A DNA stretch of 24,243 nt from an uncultured Collinsella sp. (GCA_905199225.1 CAJKFS010000036.1:1-24243), one strand, 5' to 3'; shown: positions 8,371-15,975, counted from the stretch's first letter. Made by a program: numbers and translations. Notes: a model not told the origin generated them from the letters alone.

Positions 8371-9474
8371 CTACCCCCTCAGCGATTCGATGAGGAAGGC
8401 AGCAACCACGCCTGGGCCTCCAACCGAGGCGTAATACTTAGCACGCCCCAAGGCACCATCCGTCGCAAAACTCGGGTGCTCGTCAACCCAGCCCTCAGGA
8501 TCTTTGAGGATGGCAGCGAGATTTGCGCGCTTCCACGGCTTGAGGTCGTCAAGCGAAAAGTCCCCGGCGTCCAAGGCCGCCTGAAATTCCTTGGCCATCT
8601 GCACCAGGAACTCCTTATAGAACTTAGGCGCCAGGCGCACGTAGTTCCACATGTACGAATCGTACTTAATGAGCTGATTGAACTTGAGCATGCGCGCGAC
8701 ATCGACGCTTGCGTGGTCGCGGGCATAATCCTCTCGAATCCAACGCTCAATCTCGGCATACTCGGTATTGACGCAAAAGACCTTAGCCGAAGAATTGACC
8801 GAGGAATTCTCGTTGTCCTGTCGATACGACAAAACAGCATCATGCAGGTAAACAGCCTTATCGGCGCACGCGATCACCTTAAAGGCAAATGACGTGTCCT
8901 GAAAGGATGCCCCCTGAGTCGGCAGGAACGTAATGCCGTTGCGCTCAAGAAAATCGCGACGGTACACTGCCGACCAAATCGACGGCTTTTGCTTAAAGAA
9001 CTGCGTCGTGTCGCTCGGGTGCACCGGCTTGCCGCAGTCCTTGGCCTTAAACATCTCGTGCAGCGAACGGCGCTCCTCGGGCTTAGACCAGTAGAAATCA
9101 AAGTTCGCCTTCGCAAAGTCGGCATTATTGCTATCGGCGGCCGAGACAAGCTTTTCGAGTGCGTCGGACGCCATAAAGTCATCGGACTCCAAGATGCCAA
9201 CGTACTTGCCACGCGCCATCTCCAGACCGTGGTTCATCGAGTCGCCGTAGCCGCTGTTGGCCTTGTCGATCATCTTGACGCGCCCATCGCGCTCCATATA
9301 CTCGCGGATAATCGCCGGCGAGTTATCGGTCGACCCGTCGTTAATGCAGATGATCTCAATATCCTTGAGCGTCTGCGCCAGGGCGGAATCAAGACACTCG
9401 CGCAGGTAGCGCTGAACATTGTAAATGGGAATAAGCAGCGACAGAACAGGGCTGCCAGAGGCGTTAGTAGACAA
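8371..9474 (-). CDS. GT2 glycosyltransferase, type A copy 1 (first gene of operon)
   Basis: A 367-residue family 2 glycosyltransferase with LSLLIPIYN, ICINDGSTDNS, NSGYGDSMNHGLEMARG and ILESDD. Long stretches are shared with the 6131-7249 protein, including the YRQDNE-SSVNS block around residues 220-235, so the two are recent paralogues. The start is a TTG at 9474 with AAGGAG five bases upstream; use of TTG in both type A copies supports common descent. As the first gene of the minus-strand run it is preceded by a 256-base divergent region with a candidate promoter. Its role is presumably an early transfer step in building a surface glycan. Confidence 0.87.
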   Translation of the reverse strand: MSTNASGSPVLSLLIPIYNVQRYLRECLDSALAQTLKDIEIICINDGSTDNSPAIIREYMERDGRVKMIDKANSGYGDSMNHGLEMARGKYVGILESDDFMASDALEKLVSAADSNNADFAKANFDFYWSKPEERRSLHEMFKAKDCGKPVHPSDTTQFFKQKPSIWSAVYRRDFLERNGITFLPTQGASFQDTSFAFKVIACADKAVYLHDAVLSYRQDNENSSVNSSAKVFCVNTEYAEIERWIREDYARDHASVDVARMLKFNQLIKYDSYMWNYVRLAPKFYKEFLVQMAKEFQAALDAGDFSLDDLKPWKRANLAAILKDPEGWVDEHPSFATDGALGRAKYYASVGGPGVVAAFLIESLRG

Positions 9475-9538
9475 ATGTGCTCCTTAGGAAATACCTGTCG
9501 TTTCATGGTATCAAAGGGTCAGCGCGCTAACGGGCGTT

Positions 9539-9568
9539 TATATAATCTATGGAGCCTCTTGCGGGCAA
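9539..9568 (-). promoter_or_regulatory. Candidate promoter of the glycosyltransferase operon
   Basis: On the minus strand TTGCCC (9563-9568), an 18-base spacer, and TATATA (9539-9544) lie about 65 bases before the TTG start at 9474. Each hexamer matches four of six consensus positions. It is the best candidate in the divergent region. Confidence 0.35.
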
Positions 9569-9624
9569 AGCAGCCCCACGTCATGCGGCGGGCCCATGGC
9601 AGGTTCCTGCGTTTTATTCAAAGC

Positions 9625-9655
9625 TTGCCGTTAAGGCGCGCCGAGCCTTTACAAT
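9625..9655 (+). promoter_or_regulatory. Weak candidate promoter of the divergent glycosyltransferase gene
   Basis: TTGCCG (9625-9630) and TACAAT (9650-9655) are separated by 19 bases, longer than ideal. The -10 element is good (five of six) and lies 75 bases before the ATG at 9731. Confidence 0.3.
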
Positions 9656-9730
9656 AGGACAGTCCCAAGGACGTATTCGATAGCTTCCGTGCAGCGCATG
9701 CGCGCCGCGCGTGAAAGGATATATTGCCCC

Positions 9731-10750
9731 ATGCCTTCAACCCTTCCCGCTCCCATCGATAAGCTCGCCATCGTCGTCGTTACGTACAAACGCCAGGAAC
9801 TCCTGGCCAACTTGTTCGACTCCATGACCGAGCTCACGGCAACGCCCTGGCGCATCGTGATTGTCGATAACGAGAATTCGCGCGAGACCGAGACCATGTG
9901 CACCGCATTCAACGAGCGCCTGGCCAACCTGTGGGGCATCGACACCGAGCAGCCCGACGCGCAGGGCAGCACCGACCGTGTCATCTACGCCCCGCAGCTC
10001 GAAAACGGCGGCGGTGCGGGCGGCTTCTCCGCCGGCACTAAATGCGCCTACGACCTGGGCGCCCAGTGGTTCTGGGTGATGGACGACGACGTGCTCGTCA
10101 TCCCCGAAGGCATCGAGCGTCTTGCCAAGTGGACCGACCGCTATGATGTCATCCAGGGTTCGCGCCTGGACTTTGACGGCGGCGCCTTCTTTTGGCAATA
10201 CCAACTCATCCTTTCGCTCGGCATTCCCAACCCAGTCGCCAAGTGGGACCTGGGACCCGAGGGCTACCGCGCCATGAACCAGCTATGCTTTGAGGGCGGC
10301 ATGTTCTCGCGCCGCGTGGTCGACAAGATCGGCCTGCCCGATGCGCGATTCTTCATCTACGGCGACGATGCCTGCTATGGTTACGTGGCCAGCCAGCACT
10401 TCCCCGCCGCCGTTGTGGCCGACGTGGTGCTCAAGCGCGCCCGCGCCGTCTCTAACTGGGATATCGCCGGCAAGCGCCAGCTCAACTCTACGAGCGACAC
10501 CAACCGCTACTACATCATGCGCAACCGAGGCTTCCTCGCTCGCTATATGCAGATCTACGGTGACTACCACCCCATGCTGTTCCGCCTGGGCAATGCCGCG
10601 ACCTTCTGCAAGGAATTCATTCGCCTGGCTGCGGTCGATAAGTGCTATAAGACCGGTATTCCGGCGCTGCGCCGTGGCATGAAAGACGCCCGCAAGATCA
10701 TCAAGGATCCCAACTGGAAGCCCATGCCACCCATGAAGGACACCGAGTAA
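9731..10750 (+). CDS. GT2 glycosyltransferase, galactofuranosyl/rhamnosyl-transferase-like
   Basis: A 339-residue family 2 enzyme from the ATG at 9731. Key features are LAIVVVTYKRQ (12-22), the loop ENGGGAGGFSAG (91-102), WFWVMDDDV (113-121) and FFIYGDDACY in the second half. The G-rich loop followed by MDDD is characteristic of the GlfT1/RfbF-like group, which transfers galactofuranose or rhamnose to lipid-linked or cell-wall glycans. An in-frame ATG at 9689 would add 14 residues but lacks a ribosome site. Before 9731, AAAGGA sits eleven bases upstream, rather far, so the start is likely but not certain. It diverges from the five-gene run and ends 24 bases from the convergent ATPase-like gene. 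The exact sugar is an inference. Confidence 0.85.
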   Translation: MPSTLPAPIDKLAIVVVTYKRQELLANLFDSMTELTATPWRIVIVDNENSRETETMCTAFNERLANLWGIDTEQPDAQGSTDRVIYAPQLENGGGAGGFSAGTKCAYDLGAQWFWVMDDDVLVIPEGIERLAKWTDRYDVIQGSRLDFDGGAFFWQYQLILSLGIPNPVAKWDLGPEGYRAMNQLCFEGGMFSRRVVDKIGLPDARFFIYGDDACYGYVASQHFPAAVVADVVLKRARAVSNWDIAGKRQLNSTSDTNRYYIMRNRGFLARYMQIYGDYHPMLFRLGNAATFCKEFIRLAAVDKCYKTGIPALRRGMKDARKIIKDPNWKPMPPMKDTE

Positions 10751-10774
10751 CGGAAGCCGGAAACACCTCAGCGC

Positions 10775-12571
10775 TTAAAGCCGCTGGTACACCGTAGCCA
10801 CATGCTGTCCATCAAACCCAAACCCCCAGCGCATGCGGCCAACGCCGGGTCGCGGCACACGGATTTCGTCGATGCCGTCGCGCTCTATGTCGAGCAGCGC
10901 CTGCACGGCCAGCAATTCCAGGCCCAGCGCATCCACACCGGGGTCATACATCATGTTGATCGTTATCAGCGGACGTTCATCGAGCATACCGATCGTATCG
11001 GCTATGTCGAACGCGGCGCCCGTAGGAAAAACCTGGATGTCCCAGCGATCCGCGCCACACTTTCGCCTCGAAGCAGGATTGGCATAGCCCGGCAATCCAA
11101 AGCAGAGTCCTTGCAAGAGTAGGTGATATGGCAGCGGTGTATCTGGGTCGGTCGCACCGATTCCCGCATCTCCCAAGATGCGGCTTAGCGCCCGCCTCAC
11201 GGTATCCTCGTTCCCATGGCACAGCCCGTCGCGAAACGCATCGACGTCTCGAATGTCTTCTGCAGCGCACTCAAACCACTCAATAATCACTAGACGCAAG
11301 GCCTGGCGAAGCTCGTTATTGGGCAATCGCAAAGCACGGAAGCGATCGCCATGCTCTGGCTCCTCAGTCATATCCGTCGTGAGAAAACCGGACAGATACA
11401 GCGCTGTCCACATGCCATCGTCAGGCGAGACATCTGGCTCTGCAGTGCCCAAACAAAGCGGGGCCTCAGCGCACCCATGGGCCTCGAGCAAATCAAACAA
11501 GACCGAAAGGCGGTCGAGATTCCACCCGGCAACTACCCTACTCAGGCAATCGGCATATCCATACAGATCGGCACGCACAGGCGCCGTGCAGCCTCGGCCC
11601 AGAAAACCGATCACACGCTCTGGACTCGAGCAATAGGCCCTGCCAAACCGATACCCCTCGAGCCATTCACGCGCATCATTCAGGTATTCCTCGCGCCCAG
11701 CATGATTCAAAAGAGCCTCGGCCTCGGCATCCGAAAAGCCGAACCAACGGTCACACCAGGTCGAAAGCGGCGTCGTCAGACAATACGAGCAGCAGTGCAA
11801 AGAAAGCGCCGCTTCGGCAGGGCCGGGACACTCCCCCATCAAACACGTCAGCCGCAACGAATCGCGCGCAGCAGCAATGGCGTCGAACAGCACGCGATCG
11901 AATAGATCTGCCGGATCGGCGCCGGAAGCGTCCCTCGCGCTCGCACGGCAAGAGCACGCCCCATCGTACCCATCAACGAGCAATACAACCTGCTCATCGT
12001 AGGCAATCTCCAGCAGCTCTATGAGCACACCGAGCACCGAGTCAACCTCGTCCGCGCTCGCCACGCCACGCGCGACACGTTCGACGTGACGCACCTTATC
12101 TCGAGCTAAATCCGGAGCCTCCAAGAGCGCCAACAAGCGAGCGCACTCGCCCGAAAGGGCATCGCGCACGACGCCGGCAACAGCGGGGCCACGCCTCGCA
12201 GCGCCAGAAAAGTCCAGCGATATCACCGGATAGCAAGCGTACTCATCCCGATAGCGCCCGCCGTCCGCATCCCAAATCTGAGCATCGGCAAACGAGATCC
12301 GACCGGTGCGACCGACCGCTGGACGCTCCAGAAAAGCCCTGAGCATCGACAAGTTCATGCTCTTGCCAAAACCCTCGGGTCGACAGCACACCACAACGGA
12401 CGCGTCGCAGTCCAACACATCGGCAATAAACATGGTCTTGTCGACCAGCGTGCAGCAACCAAGAGCCTCCGCATAGTCGTGCATGCCAATGGGCAAAGCC
12501 GCATCGTCGGCACAGCCGATCAAGCGCACGCCAAAGCCAGCAGCACAATCAACATTTGCCTGTTCAGACAC
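10775..12571 (-). CDS. AAA-ATPase-like / PD-(D/E)XK family protein, probably catalytically degenerate
   Basis: About 598 residues from a GTG at 12571. The order matches the common gut-bacterial family with an AAA-ATPase-like N-terminal domain and a PD-(D/E)XK nuclease-like C-terminal domain. It shows LPIGMHDY, LVDKTMFIADVL, the P-loop RPEGFGKSMNLSML, WLEGYRFG, YHLLLQGLCFGL and the closing GFGFDGQHVATVYQRL. Two key sites look altered. The usual Walker B IDEYD is VDGYD, and the strand that normally carries E-x-K reads PLITINMM, although WDIQ keeps a possible nuclease Asp. Cysteine content is high. I chose the GTG because AGGGGG lies nine bases upstream. The longer frame to 12703 begins beside the neighbouring gene's terminator without a ribosome site. 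Function is unknown. Confidence 0.75.
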   Translation of the reverse strand: MSEQANVDCAAGFGVRLIGCADDAALPIGMHDYAEALGCCTLVDKTMFIADVLDCDASVVVCCRPEGFGKSMNLSMLRAFLERPAVGRTGRISFADAQIWDADGGRYRDEYACYPVISLDFSGAARRGPAVAGVVRDALSGECARLLALLEAPDLARDKVRHVERVARGVASADEVDSVLGVLIELLEIAYDEQVVLLVDGYDGACSCRASARDASGADPADLFDRVLFDAIAAARDSLRLTCLMGECPGPAEAALSLHCCSYCLTTPLSTWCDRWFGFSDAEAEALLNHAGREEYLNDAREWLEGYRFGRAYCSSPERVIGFLGRGCTAPVRADLYGYADCLSRVVAGWNLDRLSVLFDLLEAHGCAEAPLCLGTAEPDVSPDDGMWTALYLSGFLTTDMTEEPEHGDRFRALRLPNNELRQALRLVIIEWFECAAEDIRDVDAFRDGLCHGNEDTVRRALSRILGDAGIGATDPDTPLPYHLLLQGLCFGLPGYANPASRRKCGADRWDIQVFPTGAAFDIADTIGMLDERPLITINMMYDPGVDALGLELLAVQALLDIERDGIDEIRVPRPGVGRMRWGFGFDGQHVATVYQRL

Positions 12572-12706
12572 CAAAACGTTCCCCCTAAATCGCTGCACGA
12601 TGCCAATTGTAATGACCGCCTCGCGCGTACCGACGACGCCGCGCGAACATATCGGGCAACGGTAGCAACAAGAGGTGTGAGGGGGCATAACTAATCGTTG
12701 CACAAC

Positions 12707-12741
12707 AAAACGGGGCCCGATGCATTCGCACCGGACCCCGT
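12707..12741 (-). terminator. Intrinsic terminator of the surface-protein gene
   Basis: ACGGGGCCCG (12710-12719) pairs with CGGACCCCGT (12732-12741), ten positions with one mismatch and a 12-base loop. On the minus strand a TTTTGTTG run follows. It lies 32 bases past the stop at 12774. Confidence 0.8.
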
Positions 12742-12773
12742 CCCAACTCTTTAGTTATCTGGCAACCGAGAGG

Positions 12774-14555
12774 CTACTCCTCCGAGCTGTCCTCCCCAGA
12801 AGCCTTCTTCTGCTGATCGAGCTTATGCTTACCACTTACGATAGACGTAGCACCCAGTGTGGCCAAGCTCGCGCTGGCAAGGCTCGCCATCACGATCAAG
12901 TCGCCCGTCTTGGGCATGTTGCCGCCAGATGACTTGGTTGTGGTGGTCGTGGTGGTTGTAGTGGTAACCGTTTTGGAGTCATTTTGCTCCTGGACTTGGT
13001 TGTCAGCACCGCTCTTGTCGTCGTCTTCGGACTGTTTCTTTTCGCCCTCGGTCTTGCTCTCGTCCTTCTTCTGAGCGGATTTGTCGTCCTTCGCCTCAGA
13101 GCTAGAACCCTTATCGGATTTGGTCTTCTCGGAAGCCTTGTCCTTGGAGTCGCCCTTTGCGGCCTCGGTCTTTTCCGTGGAAACCTGATCAGAGTTGTCC
13201 TTGTTCTGAGTCGAGCCGTTATTGACACCAGCCATCAGCGAAGAGCCCAGCGTAGAACCAAGCTGCACGGAGAAAGAAGGCTTCTTGTCCGGCGAAGCAA
13301 CGGGAGCGTCCGGCGCCTTATTCGAGTCGTCCTTGGAAGCATCGGAATCAGAAGCGGCGCCAGTGTTAGAGTCATTGCTAGAACCAGTATCGGCGGAAGA
13401 ATCGCTCGAGCCAGTGGAAGAGTCAGAGGAACCAGCGTCGGTCGAACCAGAGGCGGCGCTGCCCGTATTGCCGGCAGAGCTTGAAGACGAATCGCCCGCA
13501 GCAGAGCCGTTCGAATCGGAGCCGTTCGAGGTGGAACCGTCGTTGATAGCGCCACCAGCAGAGCCATTACCGTCAGCATCGGTCGAGGGCGCATCCATCC
13601 TGTCATCGTTGGCATCGTCACTCGAGCCGTCATTCGAATCAGGCGTCGGCGAGGGCGCCGGCGTAGGCTCGGGCTGCACGGGCGTCGCAGCGGCAGCGGC
13701 CTCGTCCTCGGCGATATAAACCAAGCAGTCCTTCAGCTCGTTGCGGTAGCGGTTCTTCCAGCCCTCATGATACTGGGGTTGGCTCGAATACTTGGTCGCC
13801 ACGTTATTGACCACGCTGTAGGAAAGCGCCGTCACAAACTCGCGATCGGACATATCGTTGGAAAGATTCGCCCAGCGGAAAAAGTCCCTGCAGCCACCAG
13901 TGCCGCACATGTTGGTAATGCTCCACACCATGCCCTTGACGCAGTCGGCGCGGCCCGAAATATCAATACCCAGGCCGCTCTTGAGCCACGCCTCGGTCAC
14001 CGCATAGTACGAGTTGTACGCATAAGCATCTTGAAGTGCTGAGAACTCAACAGAATCGGTGTTGTAAGCACCCTGGAAGGCCTCCTGCGCAATACGGCCC
14101 AACTCGGTGAGCTGACCGTTCTCGTACATGGCATTGCTCGTGTTGGAAATCTCGCTGCCGCGATCAATCGCATCCTTGAGCATGCTGTATTTTTCGGGGC
14201 TGTAGTTGTAGACCTGCTTCATAAACGGAATGAGCGACCAGCGGCGGTCGAACTGGTAATAGCCCAACGCGTTATAGCCGTCACCGTACGAAAAGCCCTG
14301 GTTGTAGTTACCATGGCTCTCGTACTTGGTAAAGTACTTCATCTCGGGAGTCACGTTGACAAACGAAACGCCCTGGACCGACCTCAGCACGCCTGAGAAG
14401 GACTGCTGGGTGTAGAGACCCTTATCGATATCGGTGGCATCCGAGGCAACGCCCGGCGTGGGCTCCTCGGCAGCGGCGGGTGCCGGCGCGGAAACGGCGC
14501 CAAACGAAAGCGCCAACGTCAGGCCCGCGACAATAGCAGAATGCTTGGGCTGCAT
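12774..14555 (-). CDS. Secreted, probably sortase-anchored protein with lysozyme-like domain
   Basis: A 593-residue exported protein. Residues 1-29 form a signal peptide (hydrophobic core to about 20, then SAPAPAAA). Residues 65-280 form a folded domain with KYESHGNYNQ (77-86) and ALGYYQFD (96-103). The pattern of a Glu in E-S-x-G-N followed by G-Y-Y-Q-F recalls the catalytic site of lysozyme-like transglycosylases, with E79 as the candidate acid. Four Cys lie in this domain. A long low-complexity stalk rich in Ser, Asp, Gly and later Lys runs to about 540 and ends in ten threonines. MPKTG (547-551), a hydrophobic segment and a KHK-led tail form a variant LPXTG sorting signal. The tail ends acidic, which is unusual. 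ATG at 14555 follows AGGGAGG. It probably cleaves or binds peptidoglycan at the cell surface; enzyme activity is inferred. Confidence 0.8.
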   Translation of the reverse strand: MQPKHSAIVAGLTLALSFGAVSAPAPAAAEEPTPGVASDATDIDKGLYTQQSFSGVLRSVQGVSFVNVTPEMKYFTKYESHGNYNQGFSYGDGYNALGYYQFDRRWSLIPFMKQVYNYSPEKYSMLKDAIDRGSEISNTSNAMYENGQLTELGRIAQEAFQGAYNTDSVEFSALQDAYAYNSYYAVTEAWLKSGLGIDISGRADCVKGMVWSITNMCGTGGCRDFFRWANLSNDMSDREFVTALSYSVVNNVATKYSSQPQYHEGWKNRYRNELKDCLVYIAEDEAAAAATPVQPEPTPAPSPTPDSNDGSSDDANDDRMDAPSTDADGNGSAGGAINDGSTSNGSDSNGSAAGDSSSSSAGNTGSAASGSTDAGSSDSSTGSSDSSADTGSSNDSNTGAASDSDASKDDSNKAPDAPVASPDKKPSFSVQLGSTLGSSLMAGVNNGSTQNKDNSDQVSTEKTEAAKGDSKDKASEKTKSDKGSSSEAKDDKSAQKKDESKTEGEKKQSEDDDKSGADNQVQEQNDSKTVTTTTTTTTTTKSSGGNMPKTGDLIVMASLASASLATLGATSIVSGKHKLDQQKKASGEDSSEE

Positions 14556-14625
14556 AAGATCCTCCCTGCATTGGTGTAGTTAAAGTTCAGTTTGCAAAGA
14601 TAAAAATAAGTATTGCAGCTCGTCC

Positions 14626-14641
14626 GTTGTTGCACAACAAC
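14626..14641. repeat. Short palindrome upstream of the surface-protein gene
   Basis: GTTGTTG and CAACAAC pair across two bases. It lies about 70 bases before the start of the surface-protein gene, where an operator would be plausible. Its 14629-14640 part recurs exactly at 12697-12708. Confidence 0.45.
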
Positions 14642-14683
14642 CCCTCGGTAAACGGCAACAACCCTCCGCGAAATCTTAAGGAA

Positions 14684-15103
14684 TTAAACAAACTGGTCGT
14701 CGGGCGCCATCAGAAGCTCGCCGTATCGCTCCATCAGCCCGTCCCTCAACTGACAGAAAGCGGGGATATAGACGTTCAAGATGCGCTGAATCAAATCTTG
14801 AGCGAGCTTGTTGTCGTAGATATGGACGTTCGTATTGCGGTCTCTGAGCATGTCTAGCCAGGCCGCCTCATCAATAAAGTCGTAGAATCGGTACGACTCC
14901 TTCACGATGGCACGAGGAGACCCCGACGCGGCAAGCGTGGCGCCCTCATACTCGAGCAGACGCTTAAGGAGCTTCCAGCTCAGTTCAAATTGAAGATTGA
15001 ACTTATTAATCAATCCACTCTGAACAAAATCATTGTTGAGATCCTGATTGGGCGCATCCTCAAGATTCGCCAAGGCGCTAACAAAGTTCTCATATTTTTT
15101 CAT
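14684..15103 (-). CDS. HepT/HI0074-like HEPN protein (nucleotidyltransferase partner)
   Basis: A 139-residue all-helical protein of the HI0074/nucleotidyltransferase-substrate-binding family, related to the HepT toxin. It carries RNTNVHIY (R89, H94, Y96), an exact R-x4-H-x-Y motif. In HepT-type HEPN RNases the Arg and His form the active site and the Tyr is the residue AMPylated by the partner nucleotidyltransferase. Its ATG at 15103 overlaps the end of the nucleotidyltransferase gene by 14 bases and has only a weak ribosome site, so translation is probably coupled. Order is nucleotidyltransferase first, HEPN second. No convincing terminator follows, so readthrough into the surface-protein gene is possible. 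Whether it acts as a toxin or only as a binding partner is open. Confidence 0.85.
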   Translation of the reverse strand: MKKYENFVSALANLEDAPNQDLNNDFVQSGLINKFNLQFELSWKLLKRLLEYEGATLAASGSPRAIVKESYRFYDFIDEAAWLDMLRDRNTNVHIYDNKLAQDLIQRILNVYIPAFCQLRDGLMERYGELLMAPDDQFV

Positions 15104-15377
15104 ACAGAATCACACCATCCCTGGCAATCTCATAGAGCAATTGCTGCGAGAGGGACTCGTCGAGATTGACGACATCTACATCTAAAAGAGTATCAAGATG
15201 TTCCTCGATCAAATATGAGAAACGGCCGAAATCCCGGCAACCTGCTACGGCGATGTCAATATCGCTCTTGGGCAAGTTGTCGCCTCGAGCACGAGAACCA
15301 AACAACACGACCTTCTCGGCGTCACATTCCCGAGCAAAAACTTCGATTTGCTTGTACACCTTGTCGAGAGATGCCAT
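15090..15377 (-). CDS. MntA/HI0073-like minimal nucleotidyltransferase
   Basis: A 95-residue minimal nucleotidyltransferase with the motif G-S-x10-D-x-D: GS at 27-28 and D39/D41, within VVLFGSRARGDNLPKSDIDI. A further Asp (LDVDVVNL) may complete the metal triad. Relatives AMPylate the Tyr of their HEPN partner and so act as antitoxin (MntA), or are of unknown target (HI0073). It is shorter than typical MntA. The ATG at 15377 has GGGG five bases upstream. An upstream in-frame GTG (15383) overlaps that ribosome site and is rejected. It starts eight bases after the Rrf2 stop, whose TAG lies just upstream of the GGGG. The gene is therefore very likely cotranscribed with the regulator. Confidence 0.85.
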   Translation of the reverse strand: MASLDKVYKQIEVFARECDAEKVVLFGSRARGDNLPKSDIDIAVAGCRDFGRFSYLIEEHLDTLLDVDVVNLDESLSQQLLYEIARDGVILYEKI

Positions 15378-15385
15378 TTGCACCC

Positions 15386-15817
15386 CTACAGCTTAATGTC
15401 AAAGTTGATTTCGGGGACGGCGGCCAGGTCGGCCAACGTCACGCCGTCGACGTACTTTTCGATCACGTCGTCCAAACCGCGCCAGAACTTGACGGTCGAG
15501 CACAAATCGCTGCGGGTGCAGCTGTTGTCGATGCCATCGCACGCCACCGGAGCCGTGCTGCCCTCGACGGCACGCAGGATGTCGCCGGCGCGCACCTCGG
15601 CCGGGTCCTTCGCCATCATGTAGCCGCCGCCCTTACCGCGCACGCTCCTAAGCAGGCCCGCCTTCATGAGCGGACGAACCAGCTGCTCCAAATACTTTTG
15701 TGAAATATGCTCGCGGTCAGCGACCTCGCGAAGGGCAATCTTGCCCTCGGCGTCACCAAGCGCTGCGATATAGATCATCAGACGGAGGGCATAGCGGCCC
15801 TTAGAAGAAATGAGCAT
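15386..15817 (-). CDS. Rrf2-family Fe-S-type transcriptional regulator
   Basis: A 143-residue Rrf2/IscR-type regulator. The winged helix-turn-helix spans about residues 1-70 (ISSKGRYALRLMIYIA, then ISQKYLEQLVRPL and VRGKGGGY). Three cysteines follow as C93-x6-C100-x5-C106, close to the C-x5-C-x5-C that holds the [2Fe-2S] cluster in IscR, so Fe-S sensing is likely. The ATG at 15817 has GAGGG five bases upstream; the frame extends to 15868 but without support. It diverges from sufC, which is the classic position of a SUF repressor. It is also the first gene of a run with the nucleotidyltransferase and HEPN genes. SufR is a fair functional name, but I leave the symbol empty because regulator subtypes cannot be told apart here. 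Confidence 0.88.
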   Translation of the reverse strand: MLISSKGRYALRLMIYIAALGDAEGKIALREVADREHISQKYLEQLVRPLMKAGLLRSVRGKGGGYMMAKDPAEVRAGDILRAVEGSTAPVACDGIDNSCTRSDLCSTVKFWRGLDDVIEKYVDGVTLADLAAVPEINFDIKL

Positions 15818-15850
15818 ACCTACCCTCTCATCGTAGCCGAGACAAAATAC

Positions 15851-15897
15851 CAGGCTTGTTTGTCCCAAATCTTATGCACGCGGGGCAAACAAGCCTG
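15851..15897. promoter_or_regulatory. Perfect 12-bp inverted repeat in the rrf2-suf control region
   Basis: CAGGCTTGTTTG (15851-15862) and CAAACAAGCCTG (15886-15897) match perfectly across 23 bases. The right arm abuts the candidate -10 of the regulator gene. It may be a paired operator, or a long stem in RNA; neither flank has a strong T-run. Confidence 0.7.
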
Positions 15898-15926
15898 ATT
15901 ATTATGTCCCACATCTAAAAAGTCGA
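15898..15926 (-). promoter_or_regulatory. Candidate promoter of the Rrf2-nucleotidyltransferase-HEPN operon
   Basis: Minus strand TCGACT (15921-15926), 17 bases, AATAAT (15898-15903). The start site would fall near 15891, inside the right arm of the inverted repeat. Confidence 0.4.
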
Positions 15927-15940
15927 GTGGATTAGTCGGG
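15923..15940. promoter_or_regulatory. IscR-like Rrf2 operator candidate
   Basis: TCGAGTGGATTAGTCGGG fits the E. coli IscR type 1 pattern YYGACTRWWWYAGTCRR with two mismatches. It overlaps the candidate -35 of the regulator gene and lies just upstream of the candidate suf promoter. A TTAGTC/GACTAA repeat (15932-15955) adds a second half-site. Confidence 0.45.
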
Positions 15941-15947
15941 TTTTCCC

Positions 15948-15975
15948 TTGACTAACGCCGAACCCATAGTAACTT
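15948..15975 (+). promoter_or_regulatory. Candidate promoter of the suf operon
   Basis: TTGACT (15948-15953), 16 bases, TAACTT (15970-15975), which fits the loose actinobacterial TAnnnT. The sufC start is 64 bases beyond it. Confidence 0.4.

Noticed and set aside
12572..12703. Longer N-terminus of the ATPase-like protein
   Set aside because: The GTG at 12703 has no ribosome site and sits against the terminator of the upstream gene, whereas GTG 12571 has AGGGGG and matches the family start.
12911..12966. ACC/ACG/ACT threonine-codon run as a CRISPR or structural DNA repeat
   Set aside because: It is a coding low-complexity tract of ten threonines with mixed codons; no spacers are present. No CRISPR array is seen anywhere in the window.
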